NCBI GenBank assembly: GCA_903789595.1
Contig: CAIFEZ010000001.1
Coordinates: forward strand, 259,300 to 323,299
Direction: 5' to 3'
Length of the DNA stretch: 64,000 nt
Source: an uncultured eubacterium 1-6
Lineage (GTDB): Bacteria > Bacillota > Clostridia > Lachnospirales > Lachnospiraceae
Positions 25,504-36,542 of the stretch are shown here, in pieces. Both the position numbers and the translations under genes were made by a program. The notes beneath the pieces are model-generated. The model was not told the origin of the DNA. It did not search any database and saw only the letters and a program-made list of their open reading frames with translations. Positions within the stretch are counted from its first letter, which is position 1; the number at the start of each line of letters is the position of its first letter.

Positions 25504-26349
25504 ATGGCAGAAGACAACAGAAATAGAAAACCAAAACGTAAATATAATCCTGTACTGGAGTGGATATCCGACCGGCTGAGATACATCGAGCTGATTGCGG
25601 CAATTATCGTCGTTATTCTTGTGCTTGTCTTTCTTGTCCGCGGAATCCTGAAGAGAAATGCGCAGCCGCAGAATGCTGCGGGTCAGGCGGTACAGTCTGT
25701 TTCTGCATCCGCATCTTCCGCTGCTGCGGGAGCAGAGAACAACAGTGTGACACCGGCTGTCAGCTCCGGCTCCGAGTCAGTCAGCTCATCTTCAGCTGCG
25801 GATACGCTGAAGAAGGATACCGGAGATGTAAACGCTGCGGTTCAGACTTATTTCGGCAATCTGATCTCCAGCGGCAGCAGCGGTTCCATCGAGTCGTATT
25901 CTGATCTTACCACTTATACGTATCCCGGACCCACCGACGGCACCTATATTGCGTTTGTGGAATATACCTACAAGTACACGGATTACACGGAGAGCATTCC
26001 CGGTCTTTCCGAGTTCTATGTTGCTCCGGATGACAGCGGAAAGCTCGTAATCTCAGATGATTCCTCGGAGGAGATTCAGAAGGCGATGAGTGACGCTGCG
26101 TCGACCGAGTCGGCGAAAGCGCTGATTGCGGATGTTCAGAGCAAGTACGATGCGGTCGTCAACGCGAATGAGGATCTCAAGAATTATATCTCGACGCTGG
26201 GATCCGGTACATCTGACACCAGTTCCGGTGCGGATTCCTCTTCTTCATCTGCGGGAGACACTTCAGGAAGCGGCAGTACAGATTCCGGAAACAACACCAC
26301 AGATGCAGGAAACACCACTACAGATGCAGGAAACACCAGTACACAATGA
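25504..26349 (+). CDS. Membrane-anchored low-complexity protein of unknown function
   Basis: 281 aa. A basic N-terminus and one transmembrane helix at about residues 28-48 (ELIAAIIVVILVLVFLVRGIL) anchor a protein with an external Ser/Ala-rich linker. A central domain of roughly 100 residues (VNAAVQTYFGNLISSG, TYIAFVEYTYKYTDYTE) resembles NTF2-like extracellular modules, but I am not sure. The Ser/Thr/Asn-rich tail ends in repeats of TTDAGN encoded by 18-bp DNA repeats. AGGAGG precedes ATG 25504. The stop overlaps the next start (ATGA), so it is coupled to the pseudouridine synthase gene. Confidence 0.75.
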   Translation: MAEDNRNRKPKRKYNPVLEWISDRLRYIELIAAIIVVILVLVFLVRGILKRNAQPQNAAGQAVQSVSASASSAAAGAENNSVTPAVSSGSESVSSSSAADTLKKDTGDVNAAVQTYFGNLISSGSSGSIESYSDLTTYTYPGPTDGTYIAFVEYTYKYTDYTESIPGLSEFYVAPDDSGKLVISDDSSEEIQKAMSDAASTESAKALIADVQSKYDAVVNANEDLKNYISTLGSGTSDTSSGADSSSSSAGDTSGSGSTDSGNNTTDAGNTTTDAGNTSTQ

Positions 26350-27110
26350 GAATTAATAAATATCTGAGTGAGTGCGGCATATGCTCGCGCCGCGAAGCTG
26401 ACCGGCTTGTAGAAGCCGGTCATGTTTCTATTAATGGGAAAAACGCCGCACCGGGGTCTCAGGTTACAGACGGGGACGAGGTGCTTGTAGACGGGAAGAG
26501 GGCAGTCCTCCCGTCGGACAAGATCTATCTGAAGTTCTACAAACCGGTGGGGATTGTCTGCACCTTTGAGACCAGAGAGAAGAACAACCTGGGAGATTAT
26601 CTGAAGTATCCGCGGCGCGTTACCTATGCCGGCAGGCTGGACAGGAATTCTGAGGGACTTCTGATCCTGACCGATGACGGAGATCTGATTCAGGAGATGA
26701 TGACGGCGCGCAATTTTCATGAAAAGGAATATGAGGTCTCGGTGAGCAGAGATCTCACGGATGACTTTCTGAACCGCATGCGCGGAGGGGTGTTTCTGCC
26801 GGAGCTTGGCGTAACCACGAGACCGTGCCGGGTGGAACAGACCGGCAGGCGCAGTTTCCGGATCGTTCTGACGCAGGGGCTGAACCGGCAGATCAGGCGT
26901 ATGTGCAAGGTATGCGGCTGTCAGGTTCAAAAGCTGAAGCGCATACGGGTCGTCAATATACAGATTGGAGATATGAAGCCCGGAGATCTTAAAGAACTGA
27001 CGCCGGATGAAATCGGAAAACTGAAGCGGATAATGGCGGGAGCTTCTCCGAAGAGACGGACAAGTAAGGCAGATGTGGAGAGAAGCTTTTCCGGTGAGAC
27101 GGGTAAGTAA
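26346..27110 (+). CDS. 23S rRNA pseudouridine synthase, RluF-like (RsuA/RluB family)
   Basis: 254 aa. An N-terminal S4 RNA-binding domain (MRINKYLSECGICSRREADR) is followed by the RsuA-type catalytic domain with Asp in YAGRLDRNSEGLLILT. The segment NFHEKEYEVSV and QGLNRQIRRMCKV are closest to RluF, which modifies the U2604/2605 region in E. coli; target position here is inference. It overlaps the upstream ORF by four bases (ATGA) and lies 33 nt before ligA, so the three may be one operon. Confidence 0.9.
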   Translation: MRINKYLSECGICSRREADRLVEAGHVSINGKNAAPGSQVTDGDEVLVDGKRAVLPSDKIYLKFYKPVGIVCTFETREKNNLGDYLKYPRRVTYAGRLDRNSEGLLILTDDGDLIQEMMTARNFHEKEYEVSVSRDLTDDFLNRMRGGVFLPELGVTTRPCRVEQTGRRSFRIVLTQGLNRQIRRMCKVCGCQVQKLKRIRVVNIQIGDMKPGDLKELTPDEIGKLKRIMAGASPKRRTSKADVERSFSGETGK

Positions 27111-29159
<2,049 letters not shown>

Positions 29160-29179
29160 ATTCCGTCTGCGGCGCTGCC

Positions 29180-29208
29180 TTGATACGGATATGAGGAAAG
29201 CGTATAAT
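29180..29208 (+). promoter_or_regulatory. Promoter of metA
   Basis: TTGATA (29180-29185), 17 bp, TATAAT (29203-29208), 90 bp upstream of ATG 29299. The leader is too short for a SAM or T-box riboswitch and shows no terminator hairpin. Confidence 0.75.
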
Positions 29209-29298
29209 AAACACATATGTGACTGTCAGCTAAGATACATATTCCGGCGCCGCGGAAGCGGGCAGCCAGGGATTATATGAACGGAAAGAGGAATTTTT

Positions 29299-30225
29299 AT
29301 GCCTATTAAGATTCAGAATGATATTCCCGTCAAGGAGGTTCTTGAAAAAGAAAATATATTCGTGATGGATGAGGACCGTGCGGTACATCAGGACATTCGT
29401 CCGCTGCAGATTCTGATTCTGAATCTGATGCCGCTGAAGGAGGACACGGAGCTTCAGCTTCTCCGCTGTCTGTCCAATTCGCCGCTTCAGATTGATATCA
29501 CTTTCATGGTTCCGGCTTCTCATCATGTAAAGAATACTTCGATCAGCCATATTCAGAAGTTTTATGTAACCTTTGAAGACATCCGCAGAGAGTACTATGA
29601 CGGCATGATCGTAACCGGAGCACCTGTCGAGCTGATGGAGTTTGAAGAGGTGGACTACTGGGATGAGCTGTGCGAGATCATGGACTGGTCCGAGAAGCAT
29701 GTGACCTCTACGATGTATCAGTGCTGGGGCGCGCAGGCGGCGATGTATCATTTCTACGGCATTCAGAAACGGCTTCTTGATCACAAGATGTTCGGCCTTT
29801 TTCAGCATCAGATTCATAAAAGAAAGATACCGCTTGTGAGAGGATTTGACGATGTGTTCCTCTGTCCGCATTCCCGTCACACCGAGATTCCGATGGATGA
29901 GCTTGCAAAACATCCGGAGATCACCGTCCTCACGGACTCCGACGAGGCCGGCTTTTTCCTCGGAATGGCAGACGACGGGAGAAAGGTCTTCGTACAGGGG
30001 CATCCGGAATATGACCGTCTGACACTCGACAAGGAGTATAAACGGGATCTGGCAAAGGGGATGGAGATCGCTTTGCCGGAGAACTATTACCCGGACAACG
30101 ACCCGGATCAGAAGCCGCTGCTGACCTGGAGGGCGACTTCTGCGGCTCTTTACGCAAACTGGATCAATTATTATGTATATCAGGTGACGCCGTATGACAT
30201 GTACGGCACGCCGGATTTCAGGTAA
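29299..30225 (+). CDS. metA: Homoserine O-acetyltransferase of the MetA family
   Basis: First committed step of methionine synthesis: acylation of homoserine. 308 aa, typical. The nucleophile Cys142 is in QCWGAQAAMYHFYG, with a His/Glu pair downstream (FVQGHPEYD). Position 111 is Glu (TGAPVELMEF). In this family Glu111 goes with acetyl-CoA and Gly111 with succinyl-CoA, so the acetylating form is predicted. It has its own promoter and terminator. No other met gene is in the window. Confidence 0.95.
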   Translation: MPIKIQNDIPVKEVLEKENIFVMDEDRAVHQDIRPLQILILNLMPLKEDTELQLLRCLSNSPLQIDITFMVPASHHVKNTSISHIQKFYVTFEDIRREYYDGMIVTGAPVELMEFEEVDYWDELCEIMDWSEKHVTSTMYQCWGAQAAMYHFYGIQKRLLDHKMFGLFQHQIHKRKIPLVRGFDDVFLCPHSRHTEIPMDELAKHPEITVLTDSDEAGFFLGMADDGRKVFVQGHPEYDRLTLDKEYKRDLAKGMEIALPENYYPDNDPDQKPLLTWRATSAALYANWINYYVYQVTPYDMYGTPDFR

Positions 30226-30230
30226 CAACG

Positions 30231-30280
30231 AAGCACGGGAATGCAGAGAGATATGGCTGCATCTATTCCCGTGCTTTTTT
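30231..30280 (+). terminator. Terminator after metA
   Basis: AAGCACGGGAAT pairs with ATTCCCGTGCTT, a 12-bp stem, followed by TTTT. Confidence 0.92.
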
Positions 30281-30290
30281 ACGCGGACTG

Positions 30291-30410
30291 TGAGAGGCAG
30301 CGGACCGGGACAGACAGCGGACTGTGAGAGGCGGTGACCGTGAGAGGCAGCGGACCGGGACAGACAGCGGACTGTGAGAGGCGGTGACCGTGAGAGGCAG
30401 CGGACCGGGA
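30291..30410. repeat. 50-bp tandem repeat, 2.4 copies
   Basis: The unit starting TGAGAGGCAGCGGACCGGGA runs 30291-30340, repeats exactly at 30341-30390, and partly at 30391-30410. Inside each unit TGAGAGGC occurs twice, suggesting older nested duplication. It fills the space between the metA terminator and sdaAB. The long antisense ORF crossing it is an artefact. Confidence 0.9.
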
Positions 30411-30483
30411 GAAGCATCTGACCGGGACGAGGCCGGCTGCGAATTCGCAGGACATATAAACTTCTTAGATAGGAGGTAAGCAT

Positions 30484-31152
30484 ATGAATATCTTTGATAT
30501 TACGGGACCCGTAATGGTCGGGCCATCCAGCTCTCATACTGCGGGGGCCGTGAAGATAGGCAATGTCTGCCGAAAGCTGATCGGTGAGAAAATCACAGAT
30601 GCGGACATTCTGCTTCACGGATCTTTTCTGGCGACGGGAAAGGGACACGGAACAGACAGGGCTTTGGTCGCGGGTCTGATGGGATTCGCGGTGGATGACA
30701 GCCGGATCCCGGACAGCTTTCGAATTGCGGAGGAAGAGGGACTGAGGTACCGGTTCGGGGCGATTGATCTGGGAGAGGACGCGCATCCGAATTCTGTACG
30801 GCTTGATCTGACATCGGAATCCGGACGGAAGCTGGAGGTTCAGGCGTCCTCGATCGGAGGCGGGCGGATCATGATCAACCGGATCGACGGACTGGAGGCA
30901 AACTTCAGCGGCGATCTCCCTACGCTCATCGTGCACAATCTGGATCAGCCGGGACACGTGGCCGAGGTGACCAGCATGCTGGAGCACAAATCGGTGAACA
31001 TCGCGACAATGCAGCTGTACCGGTCCGGCAGGGGCGGCCATGCAGTTATGGTCATCGAATGCGACCAGGAAATTCCGCGCCAGTCACTGAAATGGCTGGA
31101 GCATCTGGAGGGAATCGAAAAGGTGACCTATTACAGCCTGCAGAAAGGCTGA
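30484..31152 (+). CDS. sdaAB: L-serine dehydratase, iron-sulfur-dependent, beta subunit
   Basis: With SdaAA it deaminates L-serine to pyruvate. 222 aa: the beta domain opens with the diagnostic MNIFDITGPVMVGPSSSHTAG, and an ACT regulatory domain sits at the C-terminus (LDQPGHVAEVTSMLEHKSVN). AGGAGGT precedes ATG 30484. The alpha-subunit gene follows 90 nt downstream, forming the two-subunit arrangement usual in Bacillota. Confidence 0.96.
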   Translation: MNIFDITGPVMVGPSSSHTAGAVKIGNVCRKLIGEKITDADILLHGSFLATGKGHGTDRALVAGLMGFAVDDSRIPDSFRIAEEEGLRYRFGAIDLGEDAHPNSVRLDLTSESGRKLEVQASSIGGGRIMINRIDGLEANFSGDLPTLIVHNLDQPGHVAEVTSMLEHKSVNIATMQLYRSGRGGHAVMVIECDQEIPRQSLKWLEHLEGIEKVTYYSLQKG

Positions 31153-31242
31153 ATCATACCCGGACCTGACGCAGCAGGATCATCTGTGCGGGAATTAATA
31201 TAAATAGCGGTATCATTCGCCGGAAAATTCAGGAGGAAAAAA

Positions 31243-32115
31243 TTGTATCATTCATTAAAAGAAATTACGGAGGTCTGTGAGAATCAGAAGATCCCGTTCT
31301 GGAGGGCGGTTCTTCTGGAGGACTGCAGAGAAGAGGGAATCACGGAAGAGGAATCGATGCGGAAGATGCGGGAGATCTATGATGCCATGCGGGATTCGGA
31401 CAGGAACTATGATCCGAATCTGTATTCTGCGAGCGGGCTTGTCGGCACAGATGCGCAGAAACTTCATCTGCACCACGAAGCCGGGAAGAGCATGATGGGG
31501 GAGTTCTGCGGAAAGGTCATGGAGCGGGCTCTCAGGGTGGCAGAGTCCAATGCCTGCATGAAGCGGATTGTGGCGGCACCCACGGCCGGCTCATGCGGTG
31601 TCATGCCGGCGGTCCTGCTGTCTATGCAGGAGAAATATCACTTTACGGACAGGAAAATGGCGGAATCTCTGTATGTCGCCTCGGGAATCGGCGGAGTCAT
31701 CGCCATGCGGGCCTGCCTCGCGGGCGCGGAGGGAGGATGTCAGGCAGAGATCGGATCGGCCTCTGCGATGGCCTCCGGAGCCGCCGTCTATCTGCTTGAG
31801 GGCTCCCCTGAGGCAATCATCCATGGCAGCGCAATGGCGCTGAGCTCGCTTCTGGGGCTCGTCTGCGATCCGGTTGCGGGACTGGTTGAAGTGCCCTGCG
31901 TGAAGCGAAATGTGATCGGGGCGCTGAACGCCGTCTCCTCGGCGGATCTGGCTCTGGCGGGAATCCGAAGCCGGATCCCGCCGGACGAGGTGGCAGATGC
32001 CATGAAGAGCATTGGCAGAAGTCTTCCGTCGGAGCTCAAGGAGACCGGAAGAGGCGGCCTTGCCGCAACTTTGGAGGGCCAGAAAATCAGAGACCGGTTG
32101 CAGGGAATTCATTGA
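31243..32115 (+). CDS. sdaAA: L-serine dehydratase, iron-sulfur-dependent, alpha subunit
   Basis: Catalytic [4Fe-4S] subunit of serine dehydratase. 290 aa. Family segments are APTAGSCGVMPAVLL, SGIGGVIAMRACLAGAEGGCQAEIGSASAMAS and CDPVAGLVEVPCVKRN; the Cys residues in these provide cluster ligands. The start is TTG at 31243, chosen because AGGAGG lies six bases upstream and the family N-terminus (YHSLKEITEVCE) begins there. It is convergent with the minus-strand DHHW gene; no clear terminator is seen in the 84 nt between. Confidence 0.96.
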   Translation: MYHSLKEITEVCENQKIPFWRAVLLEDCREEGITEEESMRKMREIYDAMRDSDRNYDPNLYSASGLVGTDAQKLHLHHEAGKSMMGEFCGKVMERALRVAESNACMKRIVAAPTAGSCGVMPAVLLSMQEKYHFTDRKMAESLYVASGIGGVIAMRACLAGAEGGCQAEIGSASAMASGAAVYLLEGSPEAIIHGSAMALSSLLGLVCDPVAGLVEVPCVKRNVIGALNAVSSADLALAGIRSRIPPDEVADAMKSIGRSLPSELKETGRGGLAATLEGQKIRDRLQGIH

Positions 32116-32199
32116 ATACCTGCCTGTTTTCATCACCGGTGTTTCAATCGCTGCTGCTTAATACCGGCAATGCTCCTGCAAAGGCACTGTAAAGGAATC

Positions 32200-33699
32200 T
32201 CACGGAAACAGATTAAGCATCATGGCGGCGCGGTCTGCCGTAACCGCTTCGGTGTTGTTGAGGAAGATAACATCCTGTATCTGATGATCCGATACGAACT
32301 GCGTCAGATTGCCGGTGTAGTAGCGGTAGTCGACTACATAGAGATTTTGATAATGGTCGACCAGCCAGGGCACGAGGCAGTTTCCGAAGGACTCCTTCAG
32401 GATGAGACAGGAGGATCCGTCTGTTAGTGCCGGATTGTGAATCTCCTCATAGGGCTGGTCGCCCGCGATAAAGGCCAGGTATTTATTTTCTGATGAGAAG
32501 GTGCTGGCGTCGACGACGATCGGGTAAGTATAGGAATTCCCGTTCTGATCGGTGTAGGTCATCTCGTTCGTTCCGTTCGGAATCCAGGCCTGCACGGTGT
32601 CCGGGTTGTTTCCGAGAGCGGAGGACTGATTGCTCAGAGAATAGTAGGTGCCGATGAAGCCGGGAAAATCCTTCTCCTGGAGCTCATCGGTGGTGTGAGC
32701 GGTGATGCCCTTCGTTTTGCAGAATTCCCGGTATGCATAGTACGCACCGAGGGAAGTCCAGTGGTGGTCGGTCCGGAAATACAGATACTCGGAGTTATGG
32801 CTGACAAGGGTGTCAAATACAGAGACCTTCTTCACCGAAGGATCCATCCTGCCGTAGGCATAGCTGATCGCGTCCTTCTGGCTGGAGCCTCCGAGAGATT
32901 TCTGAACATCCTCGCTCAGATCTACGCCGAAACCGGTCGGAATAATCATATCATAAAGGTTTACCTGCTGACCGATGCGGGATTTTACCGTGTTGATCAT
33001 GGAGGCATACGTATCTGCGTTTTCCTGATTAAAATAGTAAATATCGAATCCCCGGTCGCCCGTGATGTAGACCTGTCCGACCACGTCGGGAATCTCGTGA
33101 ATCGTTCCGTCCTTTTGCGCGGCCTGTGTCGTCTCGGGGGTCAGATCGGAGCTTTGTGAGGATCCCGTGTTTCCCTGGCCTGCGGAAGATGTCCGGCTTT
33201 CCGAGGACGAAAGCGAAGAGGAGGAGACCGCTGAATTTTCTGTGACTTTTTCGTCTTCCGGTCTCTTCTCGATGATCGGAGCCACGCTGACCGAAGAGGT
33301 GTCGGGGATCGCGTCGGCGGCCGGCTCGGAAGCAGTGCCGTACAGAGCTGTGCCGCGGATCCCGTACCAGTTTTCCATTTCCGAGTCAACGGTCAGCATG
33401 GCATCGCGTGTCGGATAGGTATCGGAATACCAGGTCACGAGATCATCGAAAAAATCACCGTTCCAGATACCGGTGAAGGAAACCTCCGGAAGCTTTGCGA
33501 GGGTTCTTTTCTCCAGAAGAGAGATTTTCGGGCGAAGATCCATGTTGAGCCCGAGGATGCCAAACACGCCGAATCCGACGCAGAAGGCCGCACAGTAGAG
33601 CTTCTGCCAGCGTCTCAAGCAGCGGATGTTCTTCTTGAGATAGTGGTGAATGTCATTTTCCTTATGTGTATCTTTTTCTTTGTTCTTGTCTTTTTTCAT
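32200..33699 (-). CDS. DHHW-motif protein, AlgX/AlgJ-like O-acetylation partner
   Basis: 499 aa. A basic N-terminus and a single membrane helix (about residues 35-55) anchor an extracytoplasmic domain with the family signature FRTDHHWTSLGAYYAYREFC near residue 315 and a C-terminal LKESFGNCLVPWL segment. An ~80-residue Ser-rich linker separates the two. Such proteins resemble the SGNH-like O-acetylation factors AlgJ/AlgX and are found beside MBOAT acyltransferases, as here (next gene upstream on the same strand). The expected role is acetyl transfer to an exported glycan; the polymer is unknown. Confidence 0.88.
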   Translation of the reverse strand: MKKDKNKEKDTHKENDIHHYLKKNIRCLRRWQKLYCAAFCVGFGVFGILGLNMDLRPKISLLEKRTLAKLPEVSFTGIWNGDFFDDLVTWYSDTYPTRDAMLTVDSEMENWYGIRGTALYGTASEPAADAIPDTSSVSVAPIIEKRPEDEKVTENSAVSSSSLSSSESRTSSAGQGNTGSSQSSDLTPETTQAAQKDGTIHEIPDVVGQVYITGDRGFDIYYFNQENADTYASMINTVKSRIGQQVNLYDMIIPTGFGVDLSEDVQKSLGGSSQKDAISYAYGRMDPSVKKVSVFDTLVSHNSEYLYFRTDHHWTSLGAYYAYREFCKTKGITAHTTDELQEKDFPGFIGTYYSLSNQSSALGNNPDTVQAWIPNGTNEMTYTDQNGNSYTYPIVVDASTFSSENKYLAFIAGDQPYEEIHNPALTDGSSCLILKESFGNCLVPWLVDHYQNLYVVDYRYYTGNLTQFVSDHQIQDVIFLNNTEAVTADRAAMMLNLFP

Positions 33700-33717
33700 G
33701 AGTATGCCTTCCAGAAC

Positions 33718-33880
33718 GGATTGTACAGGAGTGTTCCCGCAAGTACCGGTTTATACGAGGGTGCTCCCGTAAGTTCCGGTTTATACGGGATTGCTTCCGT
33801 CAGTACCGGTTTATACGGGATTGCTCACGTAAGTTCCGGTTTATACGGGGATGGTCTCGTCAGTACCGGATATTCGGGAT
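33718..33880 (-). repeat. 30-bp tandem repeat between the MBOAT and DHHW genes
   Basis: Units begin at 33741, 33771, 33801 and 33831, with partial copies at both ends. On the coding (minus) strand each contains ACGGGAGCAATCCCGT, a small self-complementary stem, so the mRNA between the two genes would form a row of hairpins. Copies differ at a few positions. Confidence 0.88.
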
Positions 33881-33886
33881 TTTTTC

Positions 33887-35359
33887 TCAGAACTGGTTGT
33901 ACAGGAACGGATGATAGGTCGCTCCCGCCAGTGCGCAGAGCGCCAGCACAAAACAGATGCCTGCAAAGGCGAGCCGTACCGCATAGTAGCCGTTTTTCGG
34001 GATCCGTTTTTCCTGCATCCGGATCTCCGCCCGGTGGGAAAGGGCGGGGAACAGAGGGGTGGATGCCAGTACACAGAGAATCAGAATAAACAGGTTGTTC
34101 TTCACAGTCAGAAGAATCGAGGCATCCTGCCAGCCGGAGGACCAGTTCAGAAACAGAGAGAGCGCGGTTTTCAGCTGACCGAAATCGGTGAACCGGAAAA
34201 TGATCCATCCGAAATTGAACACCAGAATCGTGTAGAGATGTCCGAGGATTCGGGAGGGGACGGAGGCAGCGGAGGACTTTCCGCTTTCACGCCTTGCGCT
34301 TCGAGTTTTCCGGAGATACCCGACGAGATTCTCAAGAAATATAAATACAAAATAGTAGAGGCCCCAGAGAATGAAGTTCCAGTCCGCCCCGTGCCAAAGT
34401 CCCGTGAGGAGCCAGACGATCAGAAGATTGAGAGTCTGTCTGGCAAATCCCTTCCGGTTTCCCCCGAGCGGGATATAGACGTAGTCCCGGAAAAAGGAGG
34501 AGAGCGAGATATGCCAGCGGCGCCAGAAATCCTTCACCGATGAGGCAATGTAGGGATAATTGAAGTTTTCCCGGTAATGAAATCCGACGGCCATGCCGAG
34601 ACCGATCGCCATGTCGGAATACGCGGAGAAGTCCAGATACATCTGAAGCGTAAAGCACAAAGAGCCGAGAAGCGCCGATGCGGGAGAAACCGCTGAGATT
34701 CCCGGGGAGGCCGGCAGAAGCTGATCGGCGAGCGTTCCCATATGATCGGCGAGAATGGTCTTCTTGGCGAGACCGAGCGAGAAACGGTACATGCCCTCGG
34801 AAAAGGTCCGGCGGTCCATGATACGGTTCTCGAGCTCCTTTTTCATATCCCCGTAACGGACGATCGGGCCCTGCTGGATCGTGTGAAAACAGATCACATA
34901 GGTCAGGAAGAGGGGAAAGCTTTTCTGGGCGGACACCCGTTCATGATAAACGTCCGCGGTGTAGGAGATCAGTTTGAAGGTATAGAATGAGATACCAAGC
35001 GGGAGCGCGGCAGAGGGTACGGTCAGCTTCATGCCGAACGCCTGATTCAGATTCGAGAAGACAAATCCGGTGTATTTGAAGACGCCGAGTACCGCAAGAA
35101 AAATCAGGATCGAAACCGCCATTAGGCCATGCTGCAGTTTCTTTCTGCCTGCGGATTTTTCCATGGAGAGTCCGGCAAGCCAGCCGATAAACGCTTCCGC
35201 AGCCAGAAGAATCAGGAAGCGAAGTCCTCCGAACAGGTAGAAAAGCAAAGAAAAAAGAAGCAGTATGACGTTTCTGCTTGACTGCTTCGGAAATATCTTA
35301 TAAATTAGAAAAAATGCCGGCAGAAAGCCGAGTATAAAAAACATACTGGAAAATGTCAT
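33887..35359 (-). CDS. MBOAT-family membrane O-acyltransferase (AlgI/DltB-like)
   Basis: 490 aa with about ten or more hydrophobic helices. The MBOAT active-site His is in LTGLWHGADWNFILWG, preceded by the conserved FWRRWHISLSSFFRDYVYIPLGG stretch. These proteins pass acetyl groups across the membrane to extracellular polysaccharides or teichoic acids. On the minus strand it is the first gene of a pair with the DHHW protein. AAAGGTGA precedes the ATG. There is no dlt operon nearby, so an AlgI-like role fits better than DltB. Confidence 0.93.
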   Translation of the reverse strand: MTFSSMFFILGFLPAFFLIYKIFPKQSSRNVILLLFSLLFYLFGGLRFLILLAAEAFIGWLAGLSMEKSAGRKKLQHGLMAVSILIFLAVLGVFKYTGFVFSNLNQAFGMKLTVPSAALPLGISFYTFKLISYTADVYHERVSAQKSFPLFLTYVICFHTIQQGPIVRYGDMKKELENRIMDRRTFSEGMYRFSLGLAKKTILADHMGTLADQLLPASPGISAVSPASALLGSLCFTLQMYLDFSAYSDMAIGLGMAVGFHYRENFNYPYIASSVKDFWRRWHISLSSFFRDYVYIPLGGNRKGFARQTLNLLIVWLLTGLWHGADWNFILWGLYYFVFIFLENLVGYLRKTRSARRESGKSSAASVPSRILGHLYTILVFNFGWIIFRFTDFGQLKTALSLFLNWSSGWQDASILLTVKNNLFILILCVLASTPLFPALSHRAEIRMQEKRIPKNGYYAVRLAFAGICFVLALCALAGATYHPFLYNQF

Positions 35360-35421
35360 AGGTCACCTTTAAATAGAAGTTTTCATCTGCGGTTTTTCCG
35401 CGCTGCTGGCACAACGATCAT

Positions 35422-35453
35422 CAAATAACCGACAGAATGCGGTCTGTTATTTG
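35422..35453. promoter_or_regulatory. Inverted repeat in the divergent promoter region
   Basis: CAAATA(ACCG)ACAG and CTGTTATTTG form an imperfect inverted repeat midway between the divergent MBOAT and metal-exporter-like genes. It could be an operator for either; no known binding site is recognised. Confidence 0.3.
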
Positions 35454-35516
35454 CCGTTCGGACTACTAGTTTATGATGGAAACAGAACTGTGTCAAGTAG
35501 ACAGCGGAGGATATCA

Positions 35517-36383
35517 ATGCTACTGGATGTACTGAAAGATACACTGACGGATACACTGAAACTGATCCCGTTTCTGTATATCACTTATCTCCTGATGGAA
35601 TGGCTGGAGGAAAAAGCGCAGGGCAAAACCGTCGCCATGCTCCGGCGCGCGCGCAGCCTCGGACCGGTCGCCGGCGCAGTGACCGGAATTATTCCGCAGT
35701 GCGGTTTTTCAGCCGCCGCGGCAAGTATGTATTCCGGCGGAGTGATCACCGTCGGCACACTGCTTGCCGTTTTTCTCTCAACCTCGGATGAAATGCTGCC
35801 GATCTTCATCTCGGAGCAGGTGAGCATCGTTACGATTGTGTCGGTTGTCGGAACCAAGATTCTTCTGGGAGCTGTTTCCGGGCTGATTGTGGACGCCTTC
35901 CTCCGGGTATACAGGAAAAAGCATCCCCGGTCGGACCGCCATATTCACGACCTCTGTGAACAGGACAACTGCCACTGCGAGGAAGGCAACATCTTCCTGT
36001 CCGCACTTCGGCATACCGTCGAGATCACGATTTTCATTCTGATCATTACCTTCCTTGCCGGACTCGCGATTGAGGGCATCGGAGAGGAAAAAATCGGCGC
36101 CTTCCTTTCGGGACAGCCTCTGCTCGGCGTTGCCCTTGCCGGTCTCATCGGCCTGATTCCGAACTGCGGAGCATCCGTCACGATTACGGAGCTGTATCTG
36201 AAGGGAATCCTGAGCTCCGGTCAGATGATGACCGGGCTTCTGATCGGAGCCGGCGTCGGACTTCTGATTCTGTTCCGCTCGGACCGCAGACATATGAAGG
36301 ACAATGTAGAGATCACAATCGCCCTCTACCTGATCGGCGTGTTCTGGGGCCTTGTCATCGACTGGATCGGGATCGTCTTCTGA
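35517..36383 (+). CDS. Putative 10-TM heavy-metal/arsenic efflux protein
   Basis: 288 aa integral membrane protein built of two similar halves, each with a Pro-x-Cys-Gly motif (IPQCGFSAAAASMYSGG and IPNCGASVTITELYLKG). This is the pattern of the putative ArsP_2-type metal exporter family. A central loop rich in His, Cys and acidic residues (DRHIHDLCEQDNCHCEEGN) could bind a metal ion. The track ORF starts at 35451, but GCGGAGG before ATG 35517 marks the start. Substrate is not established for the family. Confidence 0.75.
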   Translation: MLLDVLKDTLTDTLKLIPFLYITYLLMEWLEEKAQGKTVAMLRRARSLGPVAGAVTGIIPQCGFSAAAASMYSGGVITVGTLLAVFLSTSDEMLPIFISEQVSIVTIVSVVGTKILLGAVSGLIVDAFLRVYRKKHPRSDRHIHDLCEQDNCHCEEGNIFLSALRHTVEITIFILIITFLAGLAIEGIGEEKIGAFLSGQPLLGVALAGLIGLIPNCGASVTITELYLKGILSSGQMMTGLLIGAGVGLLILFRSDRRHMKDNVEITIALYLIGVFWGLVIDWIGIVF

Positions 36384-36542
36384 TCTGTGAAACCTTTGCA
36401 GGTGAATAAAATATGAGCCGGGACGTAAACAAGTGTATCATCACCTGTCAGAAGAGTATGCACGGAGACATAAGAAAGGACTTCAGAACTTCCGCGCTGT
36501 GGCGGGATACTTATCGCTGCTCATGTAAAGAAAGGCAGAAAC

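Noticed and set aside
29209-29298. SAM riboswitch or T-box before metA
   Set aside because: Only ~85 nt separate the promoter from the start and no conserved riboswitch stems or terminator are visible.
29230-31041. 603-aa minus-strand ORF
   Set aside because: It lies antisense to metA and sdaAB, both with full family motifs, and crosses the 50-bp tandem repeat. No RBS and no recognisable domain.
33718-33880. CRISPR array
   Set aside because: The 30-bp units abut each other with no variable spacers, and no cas genes are present. The same applies to the 15-, 18- and 50-bp arrays.
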